Shown here piece after piece: positions 47,794 through 57,314 of a DNA stretch of 64,000 nucleotides. The stretch is from an uncultured Paracoccaceae bacterium. Its GTDB lineage: Bacteria; Pseudomonadota; Alphaproteobacteria; Rhodobacterales; Rhodobacteraceae. The DNA lies in NCBI GenBank assembly GCA_937146765.1, contig CAKZRP010000066.1, forward strand, positions 124,001-188,000, given 5' to 3'. The position numbers and the translations under genes were made by a program. Under the pieces are notes generated by a model. The model did no database searches, was not told the DNA's origin, and saw only the letters and a list, made by a program, of their open reading frames with translations. Every line of letters begins with the position of its first letter. The first letter of the stretch is position 1.

Positions 47794-48555
47794 TCACCAC
47801 GTCGCTCCCGGATAGGCGCGCTGCATCCATTGCATGGTGGTCAACAGGTGGCCGAGGTGCTCGGTGTGCATCTTGCCATTGCGACCGCCACCACGGGCGC
47901 GGTTGGCTGCGGGCAGGGTCAGCGTTGCCTCGCTGAGCACGCGGGCAAGGGTGGCGTCAAACTCGGCGCGCAGGGCGGCCGGGTCGGGGGCGATGCCAGC
48001 CTCGACCAGCGCGGCATCCACCGCGTCGCTGAGGAACATCTCGCCCACGTAAGGATAGAGGTAATCGAGCGCCGCCTGCATACGGGCGTGGCTTTCCTCG
48101 GTTCCGTCGCCAAGGCCGATCACGGTCTCGGCGGAGCGGTCCAGATGATAGGTCGCTTCCTTCACCGCCTTGGCGGCAATCGCGGCGACCCTGTCGTCAG
48201 AGGAGGCGGTCAGGGCGCGCAGTTGCAGCACATGCCACGCGTCGAACAGGAATTGCCGCATCAGGGTCTGGCCAAAATCACCATTCGGCATCTCGACCAG
48301 CAGCAGGTTGCGGAAGTCCCAGGCGTCGCGCAGGAAGGCGAGGTCGTCGGCGGTTTTGCCCGCCCCCTGCACCTCGGCCGCGAGGCCGAGCCACATCTGG
48401 GTCTGGCCGATCAGATCCAGCGCGGTATTGGCGAGGGCGATGTCCTCTTCCAGTACGGGCGCGTGGCCGCACCATTCGCTGACCCGATGGCCGAGGATCA
48501 GGGTATTGTCCCCCATCCGGAGCAGGAATTCGTAAAAGGCAGCCTCGCGCGCCAT
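47794..48555 (-). CDS. paaC: Phenylacetyl-CoA epoxidase structural subunit PaaC
   Basis: 253 residues starting MAREAAFYEFLLRMGDNTLILGHRVSEWCGHAP, a ferritin-like subunit that lacks the full di-iron ligand set and stabilises PaaA. Start is the ATG overlapping the paaB stop (TGATG). Confidence 0.92.
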   Translation of the reverse strand: MAREAAFYEFLLRMGDNTLILGHRVSEWCGHAPVLEEDIALANTALDLIGQTQMWLGLAAEVQGAGKTADDLAFLRDAWDFRNLLLVEMPNGDFGQTLMRQFLFDAWHVLQLRALTASSDDRVAAIAAKAVKEATYHLDRSAETVIGLGDGTEESHARMQAALDYLYPYVGEMFLSDAVDAALVEAGIAPDPAALRAEFDATLARVLSEATLTLPAANRARGGGRNGKMHTEHLGHLLTTMQWMQRAYPGATW

Positions 48556-48839
48556 CACATCGCCCCCACGTCATCGGGAATGTCGTAGAACGACGGGTGG
48601 CGGTAGACCTTGCTCTCCGACGGCTCATACATCGGCCCCTTGTCGGAGGGCGAAGAGGCGGTAATGGCCGCAGCCTCGACCACCCAGATCGACACGCCTT
48701 CGTTGCGGCGGGTGTAGACGTCGCGGGCGTTCTTGATCGCCATTTCCGCATCCGGCGCGTGCAGGCTGCCGACGTGACGGTGGCTGAGGCCATGCTGGCC
48801 ACGGATGAAGATTTCCCAGAGGGGCCATTCGGTTTTCAT
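48555..48839 (-). CDS. paaB: Phenylacetyl-CoA epoxidase subunit PaaB
   Basis: 94-residue subunit, MKTEWPLWEIFIRGQHGLSHRHVGSLHAPDAEMAIKNARDVYTRR, matching PaaB in size and sequence. The frame is open upstream into repeat B, but the start is MKTEWPLWE at 48839. It joins PaaAC catalytic units in the epoxidase. Confidence 0.95.
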   Translation of the reverse strand: MKTEWPLWEIFIRGQHGLSHRHVGSLHAPDAEMAIKNARDVYTRRNEGVSIWVVEAAAITASSPSDKGPMYEPSESKVYRHPSFYDIPDDVGAM

Positions 48840-48866
48840 ATGTGGTCCTTTCGGTGCTGGGGTCAT

Positions 48867-48942
48867 GCCCGGCCTTGGCCGGGCAGCGCCCGACCCTCCC
48901 CCACAGGGAGGGCGCTTCTCGCCCACCCTGAGTGTCGGGCGC
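48867..48942. repeat. Nested palindromic repeat, copy B in the paa operon
   Basis: Hairpin GCCCGGCC-TT-GGCCGGGC (48867-48884), then outer stem GCGCCCGAC (48886-48894) / GTCGGGCGC (48934-48942) with a CCTCCC/GGGAGG inner stem. It sits in the 138-base gap between paaA and paaB. Confidence 0.72.
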
Positions 48943-48977
48943 CGGAGGCCGCCAGACGTGGTGTTTCTCTAAGGGGC

Positions 48978-49970
48978 TTATTCCGCCGCCATCTTGCGGG
49001 CGCGTTTCTTCTCTGCGTGGGCCATCAGACCCTCGCGCACCCAGGCGCCGTCGTCCCAGGCCTTGTTGCGCGCAGCGAGGCGGTCGGTGTTGCAGGGGCC
49101 GTTGCCCTTGATGACCTCAAAGAACTCTTCCCAATCGGGTTCGGAGAAGTCGTAGCCGCCCTTTTCCTCGTTCCACTTGAGGTTTTCGTCCGGCACGGAG
49201 AGGCCGAGGAATTCTGCCTGCGGCACTGTCTGGTCGACGAACTTCTGACGCAGCTCGTCATTGGTGTTCATCTTGATCCGCCACGCCATCGACTGCGCGG
49301 AATGCACCGAGTCCTTGTCCGAGGGGCCGAACATCATCAGCGCCGGATACCAGAAGCGGTTGAGCGCATCCTGTGCCATCGCCTTTTGCTGCGCGTTGCC
49401 CTTGGCCATCTTCATCATGATGTCAAAGCCCTGGCGCTGGTGGAAACTCTCTTCCTTGCAGACGCGGATCATCGCGCGGGAATAGGGGCCGAAGGAGGTG
49501 CGCTGAAGCGGAACCTGATTCATGATCGCCGCGCCATCCACCAGCCAGCCGACCGCGCCCATATCGGCCCAAGTGAGCGTCGGGTAGTTGAAGATAGAGG
49601 AATACTTCATCCGCCCATCGAGCAGCATCTCGGTCATCTCGTCGCGGCTGACGCCCAGCGTCTCGGCGGCGCAGTAGAGATAAAGCCCGTGGCCGGCCTC
49701 GTCCTGCACCTTGGCCAAGAGGATCGCCTTGCGCTCCAGCGTCGGCGCGCGAGTGATCCAATTGCCTTCGGGCAGCTGGCCGACAATCTCGGAATGGGCG
49801 TGCTGGCCGATCTGGCGGATCAGCGTCTTGCGATAGCCCTCGGGCATCCAGTCCTTGGGCTCGATCTTTTCGCCCGCGTCGATGCGGGCCTGAAAGGCGG
49901 CCTCTTCGGGGCTCATCTCCTCGCGGGATTTGACCCCGGTTCCGGTCGATTTGACCATCTGCGCGTACAT
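48978..49970 (-). CDS. paaA: Phenylacetyl-CoA 1,2-epoxidase catalytic subunit PaaA
   Basis: 330-residue di-iron oxygenase subunit. Iron ligand motifs include [10 protein letters not shown] (Glu/His) and [31 protein letters not shown] begins it, with AGGAGG 8 bases upstream. It opens the leftward paaABCDE operon, which activates the aromatic ring of phenylacetyl-CoA. The ligase (paaK) and ring-cleavage (paaZ, paaG) genes are not in the window. Confidence 0.95.
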   Translation of the reverse strand: MYAQMVKSTGTGVKSREEMSPEEAAFQARIDAGEKIEPKDWMPEGYRKTLIRQIGQHAHSEIVGQLPEGNWITRAPTLERKAILLAKVQDEAGHGLYLYCAAETLGVSRDEMTEMLLDGRMKYSSIFNYPTLTWADMGAVGWLVDGAAIMNQVPLQRTSFGPYSRAMIRVCKEESFHQRQGFDIMMKMAKGNAQQKAMAQDALNRFWYPALMMFGPSDKDSVHSAQSMAWRIKMNTNDELRQKFVDQTVPQAEFLGLSVPDENLKWNEEKGGYDFSEPDWEEFFEVIKGNGPCNTDRLAARNKAWDDGAWVREGLMAHAEKKRARKMAAE

Positions 49971-50056
49971 TGCTGGCTCCTCCGGTCTGGCGTGGCGAGT
50001 CTGCGGACACCGCCTGCACCCTTACAAAATAAGCCCGGGCGCGATTCGGCTCAATA

Positions 50057-50098
50057 GAAATGTAACACAAAAAATGATGTTTGCGGAAATGTGTAACG
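50057..50098 (-). promoter_or_regulatory. Candidate direct-repeat operator upstream of paaA
   Basis: GAAATGTAAC (50057-50066) and GAAATGTGTAACG (50086-50098) repeat with 29 bp between starts, about 90-130 bases upstream of paaA. Plus-strand and unproven; the AT-rich stretch between them may be the promoter. Confidence 0.3.
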
Positions 50099-50194
50099 CA
50101 ACTTGCAGGGGAAGATCGGCCGCTACCGACAAGCCATCGTAAAAACAGGAAAATTGCGCCGGTGGCGAGACTCCGGGGGCACGGGTGCGTCATG

Positions 50195-52084
50195 ATGTGG
50201 AAACCCGGAGGCGAGTCGCTGCGACAGTGCCTTCGTCATACGTGCAATGCGGAAAGGAACATCAGGCTGCCCGAAGTAACGAACGTCCTGCGCATCGGCG
50301 GTGCCTGCGGCTATTGGGGCGACGCGGCGCAAGCGACCCCGCAGCTCCTGGCGGCGGGCAATGTGGATGTGCTGGTCTATGATTATCTGGCCGAGATCAC
50401 CATGGCGATCCTGGCCCGCGCCCGTGCCCGCGACCCGAAAGCGGGCTATGCCGGCGATTTCCTCAGCGACGCGTTGGTGCCCAACCTCAAGCGGATTGCC
50501 GAGCAAGGGGTCAAGATCATCACCAATGCCGGCGGGGTGAACCCCTTGGCCTGCGCGGCAGCGGCGGAGGCGGCGATCAAGCGCGCGGGCCTGTCGCTGC
50601 GGGTGGCGGTGATCACCGGCGACGACCTGCTGGCGCAGGCGCCGAATCTGGCCCGCCGTGGCCCGCGCGACATGTTCTCCGAGGCGCCCTTTCCGCCGGT
50701 GGAGGCGATCGCCAGCATCAATGCCTATACCGGGGCCTTTCCCATCGCGGCGGCGCTGGAGGAGGGGGCGGATATCGTCATCACCGGCCGCTGCGTCGAC
50801 AGCGCGCTGACGCTGGGCCCGGCAATCCACCGGTTTGGCTGGCGGCCGCAGGACCTCAACTGGCTGGCCGGGGGATCGCTTGCCGGTCATGTGCTGGAAT
50901 GCGGGGTGCAGGCGACGGGGGGCAATTTCACCGATTGGGAACTGGTCGAGGGCGATATCGAGACCCTCGGATATCCGATTGCGGAACTCTCCGGCGATGG
51001 CAGTTTCGTGGTGACCAAGCCCGAGGGCAGCGGCGGTCTGGTCAATCGCGGCACCGTGGGCGAGCAGATCCTCTACGAGATCGCCAATCCGCAGGCCTAT
51101 GTGCTGCCGGATGTGGTCTGCGACTTCTCCGAGGTGAAGCTGGAGGAGGTGGGCCCCGACCGGGTGCGGGTCACCGGGGCGAAGGGAGCGCCGCCCTCGG
51201 ACCATTTCAAGACCTGCGTGACCTGGATCGACGGGTTTCGCACCGGGCAGTATTTCACCTTTTACGGCGCCGAGGCCGAGCGCAAGGCGGAGCGTTTCGC
51301 CGAGGCGGCGCTGGTCAAGGCCACGGCCCAGCTGGAGGCGCGCGACATGGCGCCCTTCAGCCAGACCAGTGTCGAGATCCTCGGCTCGGAGGCGCAGTTC
51401 GGCCTGTTGCGCGGCAGCGAGGCGGCGCGTGAAGTGGTGGCCAAGATCGCCGTGCGCCATCCGGAGGCGGCGGGGGCGATGAGTTTCCTCAAGGTTGTCA
51501 ACGGGCTTGGGCTGGCGGCGCCGCCGGGGCTCAGCGGCTTTGCCGGGACCCGGCCGCAGCCAAGCCCGGTGCTGGCGCTGTTTTCCTGCCTGACCCCGAA
51601 ATCCGAAGTGCCGCTGACCCTGCGCATCGGTGCCACGCTGGAGCGCAAGCTGGTGGAGACCAAGACCGCCTTTCCCGCCGAGGTGAAAGTGCCAAAGCCG
51701 CATCAGCCGCCGCGCGAGCCGCTGTCGCGGGGGCCGGTGGTCTCGGTGCCGCTGTCGCGGCTGGCCTATGGGCGCAGCGGCGACAAGGGGGATATGGTCA
51801 ATATCGGCGTGATGGCGCGGCGCCCCGAGCAGCTGCCCTGGATCTGGGCCGGCCTCAGCGAGGCGCATCTGGAGCGGGTCTTTGGCCATTTCATGGAGAA
51901 GGGCCAGATCCGGCGCTACTACCTGCCGGGGATGAACGCGATCAATATTACGCTCTCGGGCGCGCTGGAGGGGGGCGGCACCTCCTCCCTGCGCAATGAC
52001 CCGCAGGGCAAGGGGTTCGCGCAGCTTCTGCTTGCTGCGCCGATCATGGTGGATTGGTCTCTGCTGGGGAGTGGCGGCCAATGA
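50195..52084 (+). CDS. AtuA-like (DUF1446) acyl-CoA family protein
   Basis: 629 residues from ATG 50195. The conserved part begins at VLRIGGACGYWGD (about 50285), as in AtuA proteins that start M-x(2-4)-RIGGA, so the first 30 residues are doubtful. A CTG at 50267 has AAAGGA 8 bases upstream and may be the real start. The DUF1446 domain includes ITNAGGVNP, INAYTGAFPIAAALEEGADIVITGRCVDSAL, and the C-terminal part (AYGRSGDKGDMVNIGV) is the AtuA ferredoxin-fold extension. AtuA acts in geranyl/citronellyl catabolism in Pseudomonas; here only the carboxylase genes accompany it. Confidence 0.85.
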   Translation: MWKPGGESLRQCLRHTCNAERNIRLPEVTNVLRIGGACGYWGDAAQATPQLLAAGNVDVLVYDYLAEITMAILARARARDPKAGYAGDFLSDALVPNLKRIAEQGVKIITNAGGVNPLACAAAAEAAIKRAGLSLRVAVITGDDLLAQAPNLARRGPRDMFSEAPFPPVEAIASINAYTGAFPIAAALEEGADIVITGRCVDSALTLGPAIHRFGWRPQDLNWLAGGSLAGHVLECGVQATGGNFTDWELVEGDIETLGYPIAELSGDGSFVVTKPEGSGGLVNRGTVGEQILYEIANPQAYVLPDVVCDFSEVKLEEVGPDRVRVTGAKGAPPSDHFKTCVTWIDGFRTGQYFTFYGAEAERKAERFAEAALVKATAQLEARDMAPFSQTSVEILGSEAQFGLLRGSEAAREVVAKIAVRHPEAAGAMSFLKVVNGLGLAAPPGLSGFAGTRPQPSPVLALFSCLTPKSEVPLTLRIGATLERKLVETKTAFPAEVKVPKPHQPPREPLSRGPVVSVPLSRLAYGRSGDKGDMVNIGVMARRPEQLPWIWAGLSEAHLERVFGHFMEKGQIRRYYLPGMNAINITLSGALEGGGTSSLRNDPQGKGFAQLLLAAPIMVDWSLLGSGGQ

Positions 52085-52148
52085 GGGTAAGGCAGCTGTT
52101 GATGACAGCTCGGTGGGGGCCGAGACTTCACTCTGAGAGGAGGCTGTT

Positions 52149-53765
52149 ATGAACGCCGTCTACAGCAGGATCACCCCCACCGACCCCGGCCTGTCGCAGA
52201 ACCGGGCCGAAATGGAAGCGCTGATTGCCCGGATGCGGCGACTGGAAGCGCGCACGGCTGCCAGGAGCGAGGCCAGGCGACCGATTTTTGACAAACGCGG
52301 CCAGCTCTCGCCCCGGGACAGGCTGGCCGCGCTCCTCGATCCCGGGCTGCCCTTTCTCGATCTTTACAACATGGCCTCCTATCTGGTGGACGACCCGGAC
52401 CCGGAGACCTCGGTGCCCGGGGCCTCGATCCTTGCGGGCATCGGGTTTGTCGCGGGCGTGCGGGTCATGGTCTTTGTCGATGACGCAGGCATCAATGCGG
52501 GCGCGATGACGCAGAAATCGGTGGACAAGGCGCTGGGCGTGCTGGCGATTGCCGAGCGCCAGAAGCTGCCTTTCCTGCATCTGGTGGAAAGCGCCGGGGC
52601 GGATCTGGTGCGTTACACGGTGGAGCTCTGGGCACATGGCGGGGCGATGTTTGCCGGGCTGGCGCGGCTCTCGGCGGCGGGGATCCCGGTGATCACCGTG
52701 CTGCATGGGGCCGCCACCGCCGGGGGCGCCTATCAGCCCGGCCTGTCGGACTATGTGGTCGGCGTGCGGGGCAATGGCATGGCGATGCTGGCGGGCGCGG
52801 CGCTGGTGCAGGCGGCGACCGGCGAGGAGGCCACCGATGCCGCCCTCGGCAGTGCCGAGATGCATGCGGAGGTCACCGGCCTTGTGGACTACCTCGCCGA
52901 GGATGACGCCGAGGCGCTGGAGATCGCCCGCGGCCTCGTCGACAGCCTCGACTGGCCGCGCGCCGCCATGGCCCGGCGTGACTACGCGCCGCCGGACTAT
53001 CCGGCGGATGATATCCTCAACGTGGTTTCCGCCGACTATCGTCGCCCTTATGACATGGGAGAACTGGCACTGCGGCTGGTGGATGGCGGCTCCCTGCGGG
53101 CCTTCAAACCCGCCTATGGTGCTGACACCCTGTGCTGGCAGGCCCGGATCATGGGCCATGCGGTGGGTCTGGTTGGCAACAATGGCCCCATCGACCCGGA
53201 TGGAGCCGGCAAGGTCACCCATTTCCTGCAGATGATGGATCAGGTGGGCCGCCCGGTGGTCTTTCTCAACAATACCACCGGCTATATGGTCGGCACCGCC
53301 TCGGAACGCGGCGGCATGATCAAGGCCGGGGCCAAGATGATCCAGGCGGTGACCAACCTGCGGGTGCCGAAGATCGCGCTTTATGTAGGGGCCAGCTTCG
53401 GGGCCGGGAATTACGGCATGTGCGGCTACGGCTTCGGCGCCGATTTCCTTTTTACCTGGCCCAATGCGCGCACCGGCGTCATGGGCGGCGGGCAGGCCGC
53501 GCTGACGATGGAACAGGTGGCCCGCCGTGCCGCCGCCCGGCGCGGGCTGGAGGTGGACGAGGCGCGGCTCTCGGCGCAGCGGCAGAAGATCATCGACCAT
53601 TTCGACGGCCAGTCGGATGCCTTCTACACCTCGGGGCGCGGCCTCGACATGGGGATGATCGACCCGCGCGACAGCCGCCGGGTGATCGGTTTTTGCATCG
53701 ACACCTGTCTGGAGGCGCGGCAGCGCAGGCTCAACCCCAACAGTTTCGGGGTGGCGCGGATATGA
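52149..53765 (+). CDS. Acyl-CoA carboxylase beta (carboxyltransferase) subunit
   Basis: 538-residue carboxyltransferase. The crotonase-like double domain has GAGASILAGIGFVAGVRVMVFVDDAGI and GGAYQPGLSDYVVGVRG, and the C-terminal half has GASFGAGNYGMCGYGF. Resembles AtuC/LiuB and other CoA carboxylases; substrate could be geranyl-CoA, methylcrotonyl-CoA or another 3-methyl-enoyl-CoA. GAGGAGG lies before the ATG. It is followed by the biotin subunit with ATGA overlap. Confidence 0.9.
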   Translation: MNAVYSRITPTDPGLSQNRAEMEALIARMRRLEARTAARSEARRPIFDKRGQLSPRDRLAALLDPGLPFLDLYNMASYLVDDPDPETSVPGASILAGIGFVAGVRVMVFVDDAGINAGAMTQKSVDKALGVLAIAERQKLPFLHLVESAGADLVRYTVELWAHGGAMFAGLARLSAAGIPVITVLHGAATAGGAYQPGLSDYVVGVRGNGMAMLAGAALVQAATGEEATDAALGSAEMHAEVTGLVDYLAEDDAEALEIARGLVDSLDWPRAAMARRDYAPPDYPADDILNVVSADYRRPYDMGELALRLVDGGSLRAFKPAYGADTLCWQARIMGHAVGLVGNNGPIDPDGAGKVTHFLQMMDQVGRPVVFLNNTTGYMVGTASERGGMIKAGAKMIQAVTNLRVPKIALYVGASFGAGNYGMCGYGFGADFLFTWPNARTGVMGGGQAALTMEQVARRAAARRGLEVDEARLSAQRQKIIDHFDGQSDAFYTSGRGLDMGMIDPRDSRRVIGFCIDTCLEARQRRLNPNSFGVARI

Positions 53766-55816
53766 CGGTGCATCTGAAATCCCGCCCCAGGACCGGAGCC
53801 TTCACCCGCCTGCTGATCGCCAACCGGGGCGAGATCGCGGTGCGGATCATCAAGAGCGCCCGCGCCATGGGCTTGACCTCGGTCGCGGTCCATACCCGCG
53901 CCGATGCGGACAGCCCGCATGTCTGCCTTGCGGATGAGGCGATCTGTATCGGTGAGGGGCCGGTGGAGAGCAGCTACCTGTCGACCGAGGCGCTGATCCA
54001 TGCCGCCCGCGAGAGCGGCGCGCAGGCGGTGCATCCCGGCTATGGCTTCCTGTCGGAAAATGCGGATTTCGCCATGGCCTGCGACCGGGCTGGGCTGATC
54101 TTTGTCGGCCCCGCCCCGCGCACCATCGCCCGGATGGGCGACAAGGCGGCGGCGCGGCAGCTGATGAAGGCGGCGGGCGTGGCCTGCGTGCCCGGCTATG
54201 ACGGCGGCGACCAGGCGCCGGGGCGGCTTGCAGACGAGGCCAAGCGCATCGGCTATCCGGTGATGGTCAAGGCGACCCAGGGCGGCGGCGGGCGCGGCAT
54301 GCGGCTGGCCGAGGGGCCCTATGCCTTTGAAACGGCGCTGCGACAGGCACAGGCGGAGGCGCTGGGCAGTTTCGGCGCCGCCGAGGTGCTGATCGAAAAA
54401 GCGCTGGACGCCCCACGTCATATCGAGGTGCAGGTGCTGGCCGACGCCCATGGGGCCCTGCTGCATCTGGGCGAGCGCGACTGTTCGATCCAGCGCCGCC
54501 ACCAGAAACTGATCGAGGAGGCCCCGGCGCCGGGGCTGTCGCCCGAGGTGCGCGCCGCCCTCGCCGAGGCGGCGCTGACGGCGGCGCGGGCGGTGGACTA
54601 TGTCGGCGTCGGCACGGTGGAGTTCCTGCTCGATGGCGAGGGGCGGTTCTACTTCATCGAGATGAACACCCGCCTGCAGGTGGAACATCCCGTCACCGAG
54701 GCGATCACCGGGATTGATCTGGTGCAGGAGCAATTGCGCATCGCGCAGGGCCTGCCGCTGGCGCTGCGGCAGGAGGAGATCCGCTTTGACGGTCACGCCA
54801 TCGAGGCGCGGCTCTATGCGGAGGATCCGGCCGAGGGCTATCTGCCACAGGCCGGGCGGCTGGCGCGCTGGCAGGTGGGCGAGGGGGTGCGGGTCGATAC
54901 GGGTGTTGCCAGCGGTCAGGTGATCTCGCCCTTCTATGACCCGCTGCTGGCGAAACTCATCGCCCATGGCGCGACCCGCGAGGAGGCGCGCCTCCGGCTG
55001 TGCCATGCGCTCAAACAGACGCTGGCGCTGGGGCTGGCGACCAACCGCGATCTTTTGCTGGCGGTGCTCACTCATCGCGGCTTTGCCTCCGGCGCGGTGC
55101 AGACCGGATTTCTGGCGGAGCATTTCGCCAGCCCAGCGGCCATGGTGCTGTCGGCGGGCGAGATCGCGGTGGCGGCGGCGCTGTTTTACTGGCGCGAGGC
55201 GGCGGAGGCGGCGGCGCGTGCCCCCGAGGTGCCGCAGGAGCTGCTCGGCTGGTCGCGCCAGGGCGCACTGCGCCGTCGCCTGCGGCTGCGCGCCACCCAG
55301 GGCGCCTTGGCCGAGGGACTGGCGGATGCGGAAGGCTGCCTGACCCTCGCGGTGGAGGATCACGCGGGCCAGCTGCGCATCCGCATCGGCGATCTGATCC
55401 TGACGCTGGCGCGGGACAGGGACGGGCGAGTGCTGCTGGACGGGGCCCCGGTGCGCCTGCGGGCAGAGGTCTTTGACGGGCCGCAGCTGCATCTGGCCAC
55501 CGAGAGCCGCCAGTTCTCGCTGCGGCTGGAGCCTGCGCGCCGCGCCGCCCGCGCCCTGCGCGCCGAAGGCGAGATCCTGGCGCCGATGCATGGCCGTTTG
55601 CAGGACCTGAGGCGCGGCCTTGGCGATCAGGTGGAGGCGGGCGAGGTGCTGATGGTGCTTGAGGCGATGAAGATGCAGCACGACATCCGGGCGGGCACGG
55701 CGGGCCGCATTGTCGCCCTGCCGGTGGTGGCGGGCGATCAGGTCTCGCGCGGGGATCTTCTGGTGCGGATCGAGGCGGGCACCGGCGCCTTGCAGGTGAC
55801 GCCGGAACCCGCCTGA
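53762..55816 (+). CDS. Acyl-CoA carboxylase alpha (biotin carboxylase/BCCP) subunit
   Basis: 684 residues. Biotin carboxylase domain from FTRLLIANRGEIAVRIIKSA; ATP-grasp QGGGGRGMRL; FYFIEMNTRLQVEHPVTEAITGID. The C-terminal biotinyl domain has EAMKMQHDI (biotin Lys) near residue 640. The start MTVHLKSRPRTGA overlaps the beta-subunit gene (ATGA). With beta and the AtuA-like gene it forms a probable three-gene operon. Confidence 0.92.
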   Translation: MTVHLKSRPRTGAFTRLLIANRGEIAVRIIKSARAMGLTSVAVHTRADADSPHVCLADEAICIGEGPVESSYLSTEALIHAARESGAQAVHPGYGFLSENADFAMACDRAGLIFVGPAPRTIARMGDKAAARQLMKAAGVACVPGYDGGDQAPGRLADEAKRIGYPVMVKATQGGGGRGMRLAEGPYAFETALRQAQAEALGSFGAAEVLIEKALDAPRHIEVQVLADAHGALLHLGERDCSIQRRHQKLIEEAPAPGLSPEVRAALAEAALTAARAVDYVGVGTVEFLLDGEGRFYFIEMNTRLQVEHPVTEAITGIDLVQEQLRIAQGLPLALRQEEIRFDGHAIEARLYAEDPAEGYLPQAGRLARWQVGEGVRVDTGVASGQVISPFYDPLLAKLIAHGATREEARLRLCHALKQTLALGLATNRDLLLAVLTHRGFASGAVQTGFLAEHFASPAAMVLSAGEIAVAAALFYWREAAEAAARAPEVPQELLGWSRQGALRRRLRLRATQGALAEGLADAEGCLTLAVEDHAGQLRIRIGDLILTLARDRDGRVLLDGAPVRLRAEVFDGPQLHLATESRQFSLRLEPARRAARALRAEGEILAPMHGRLQDLRRGLGDQVEAGEVLMVLEAMKMQHDIRAGTAGRIVALPVVAGDQVSRGDLLVRIEAGTGALQVTPEPA

Positions 55817-55893
55817 GGCCGCTGGCCACCCGCCTGCCGTTGCCAAGCCTGCTGCCGCTGCCGTAAGCAGGGAGGCGGCAACAGGAGAGATAC

Positions 55894-56544
55894 ATGGCCG
55901 GGCAGACAGAGACGCTGATGGCGGCGATCCTTGCGGATATCGACGAGGGCCGTCTTGCGCCGGGGCAGGAGATCGACGAGGCCGCGCTGGCCACCCGCCA
56001 CGGGGTGTCGCGCACGCCGATCCGCGAGGCCTATATCCAGCTGGAGGCCTTTGGGCTGATCCGCCGCCTGCCGAGGAAGGGCGCGGTGCTGTTCAAGCCG
56101 AGCCTTGAGGAATTCCTCGCCATCCAGGAGGTGCACGCCCGTCTGGAGGGGCAGGCGGCGGGGCTGGCGGCGCGACGCATCTCGCCCGAGTTGCGCGCCC
56201 GGCTCGAGGCGGCGGTCCGCGCCTGCGAGACTCATGCGGCAGAGCTAGGCGACGCAGACCCCGATGGCTACTACCAGAAGAACCTGCGCTTTCACGAGGC
56301 GGTGGCCCTGGGCGCGGGCAATCCGGTGCTCCTCGAGATGATCAAGACCAATGCGCGCAAGCTGATGGCCTATTACCGCGCCCGCTACCGCTATCCCGGC
56401 GCCATCGCGCAATCGGCGCTGGAGCATCGCGCGATTGCCGACCTGATCCTGTCGCATGACCGCGAGGGCGCCGAGGCCGCGATGGAGGCGCATGTGCTGT
56501 TTGATCAGGTCACGGTGATGGACCTTCTGGCGGCGCTGGGTTAG
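55894..56544 (+). CDS. GntR family (FCD) transcriptional regulator
   Basis: 216 residues: winged HTH with HGVSRTPIREAYIQLEAFGLIRRLPRKGA, then an FCD ligand-binding domain containing His residues that may bind metal/ligand. AGGAGA precedes the ATG. It follows the carboxylase operon by 77 bases and likely regulates it. Its stop overlaps the convergent amidotransferase gene by 4 bases. GTATAC at 57281-57286 lies in the next divergent promoter region and could be a site for such a regulator. Confidence 0.9.
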   Translation: MAGQTETLMAAILADIDEGRLAPGQEIDEAALATRHGVSRTPIREAYIQLEAFGLIRRLPRKGAVLFKPSLEEFLAIQEVHARLEGQAAGLAARRISPELRARLEAAVRACETHAAELGDADPDGYYQKNLRFHEAVALGAGNPVLLEMIKTNARKLMAYYRARYRYPGAIAQSALEHRAIADLILSHDREGAEAAMEAHVLFDQVTVMDLLAALG

Positions 56545-57242
56545 CGCGCTTCAAAGAACCGCGCGATGGCCTCGGCCAAGGCGGGCTGGTCGGCGGGCTC
56601 CTCTAGGCTTGCCATGGCGCGGGCGTAGACCTCTGGCCCCAGCTCGGTGCGCATCTCTTCGGTCAGGGCGCAGATGAAGGCATGGGTCATCTCCGGGTGG
56701 TGCTGCGTCGTGGCGATATGGTCGCCAAGGGTGAAGCCGGTGGTGATCCCGGCGCGCTCCATCAGGGGCAGGGCACCTGCGGGCAGATCGCGCACATACT
56801 CCACATGCGAGCCGTAGATCGAGACCACATCCGGCAGTTCCCGCGCCCACTGCGGGCGGGCGGCGAGGTGATTCTCGGTCCGGCCATGCACCCAGCCGCC
56901 GGGCAGGTCGTCGATGCGCCCGCCCAGAGCCAGCGCAATCGCCTGATGGCCGAAACAGGCGCCAAAGAGCGGCAGTTTTAGCGCGTGCATCTGGCGGATC
57001 AGCTCCAATAGCTGCGCCACCCAAGCCGCGCCAGAGCGGGTCGAAGCCGGGCTGCCGGTGATCATCGCCCCGTCATAAGCACTTATATCCGCAGGGAATT
57101 CGCCGTCCTTCACCGGATAGACCGTGGTCTGCCACGCTGGCCGCGCCATGTGCAAAAGGGTGGTGAATTTCTCGCCATCCTTGGGATGCGCCTGCGCAAA
57201 GGCGCTTTCGTCCGTATTGGTCATCAAAATGGCGATGTGCAT
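56541..57242 (-). CDS. Class I glutamine amidotransferase
   Basis: 233 residues, MHIAILMTNTDESAFAQAHPKDG. The triad is visible: Cys in FGACFGHQAIALALGG, His/Glu in TQHHPEMTHAF. It may release glutamine amide nitrogen or hydrolyse a gamma-glutamyl substrate. It is divergent from the P450 and next to a glutamine-synthetase-like ligase, which suggests a gamma-glutamyl hydrolase or amidase role. Confidence 0.85.
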   Translation of the reverse strand: MHIAILMTNTDESAFAQAHPKDGEKFTTLLHMARPAWQTTVYPVKDGEFPADISAYDGAMITGSPASTRSGAAWVAQLLELIRQMHALKLPLFGACFGHQAIALALGGRIDDLPGGWVHGRTENHLAARPQWARELPDVVSIYGSHVEYVRDLPAGALPLMERAGITTGFTLGDHIATTQHHPEMTHAFICALTEEMRTELGPEVYARAMASLEEPADQPALAEAIARFFEAR

Positions 57243-57314
57243 GTTCAGGCTTCCCATGTGCATATTTACGGTGCTTAATAGTATACATGTGAAGCAAGGT
57301 GAAGGAACCCCGCA

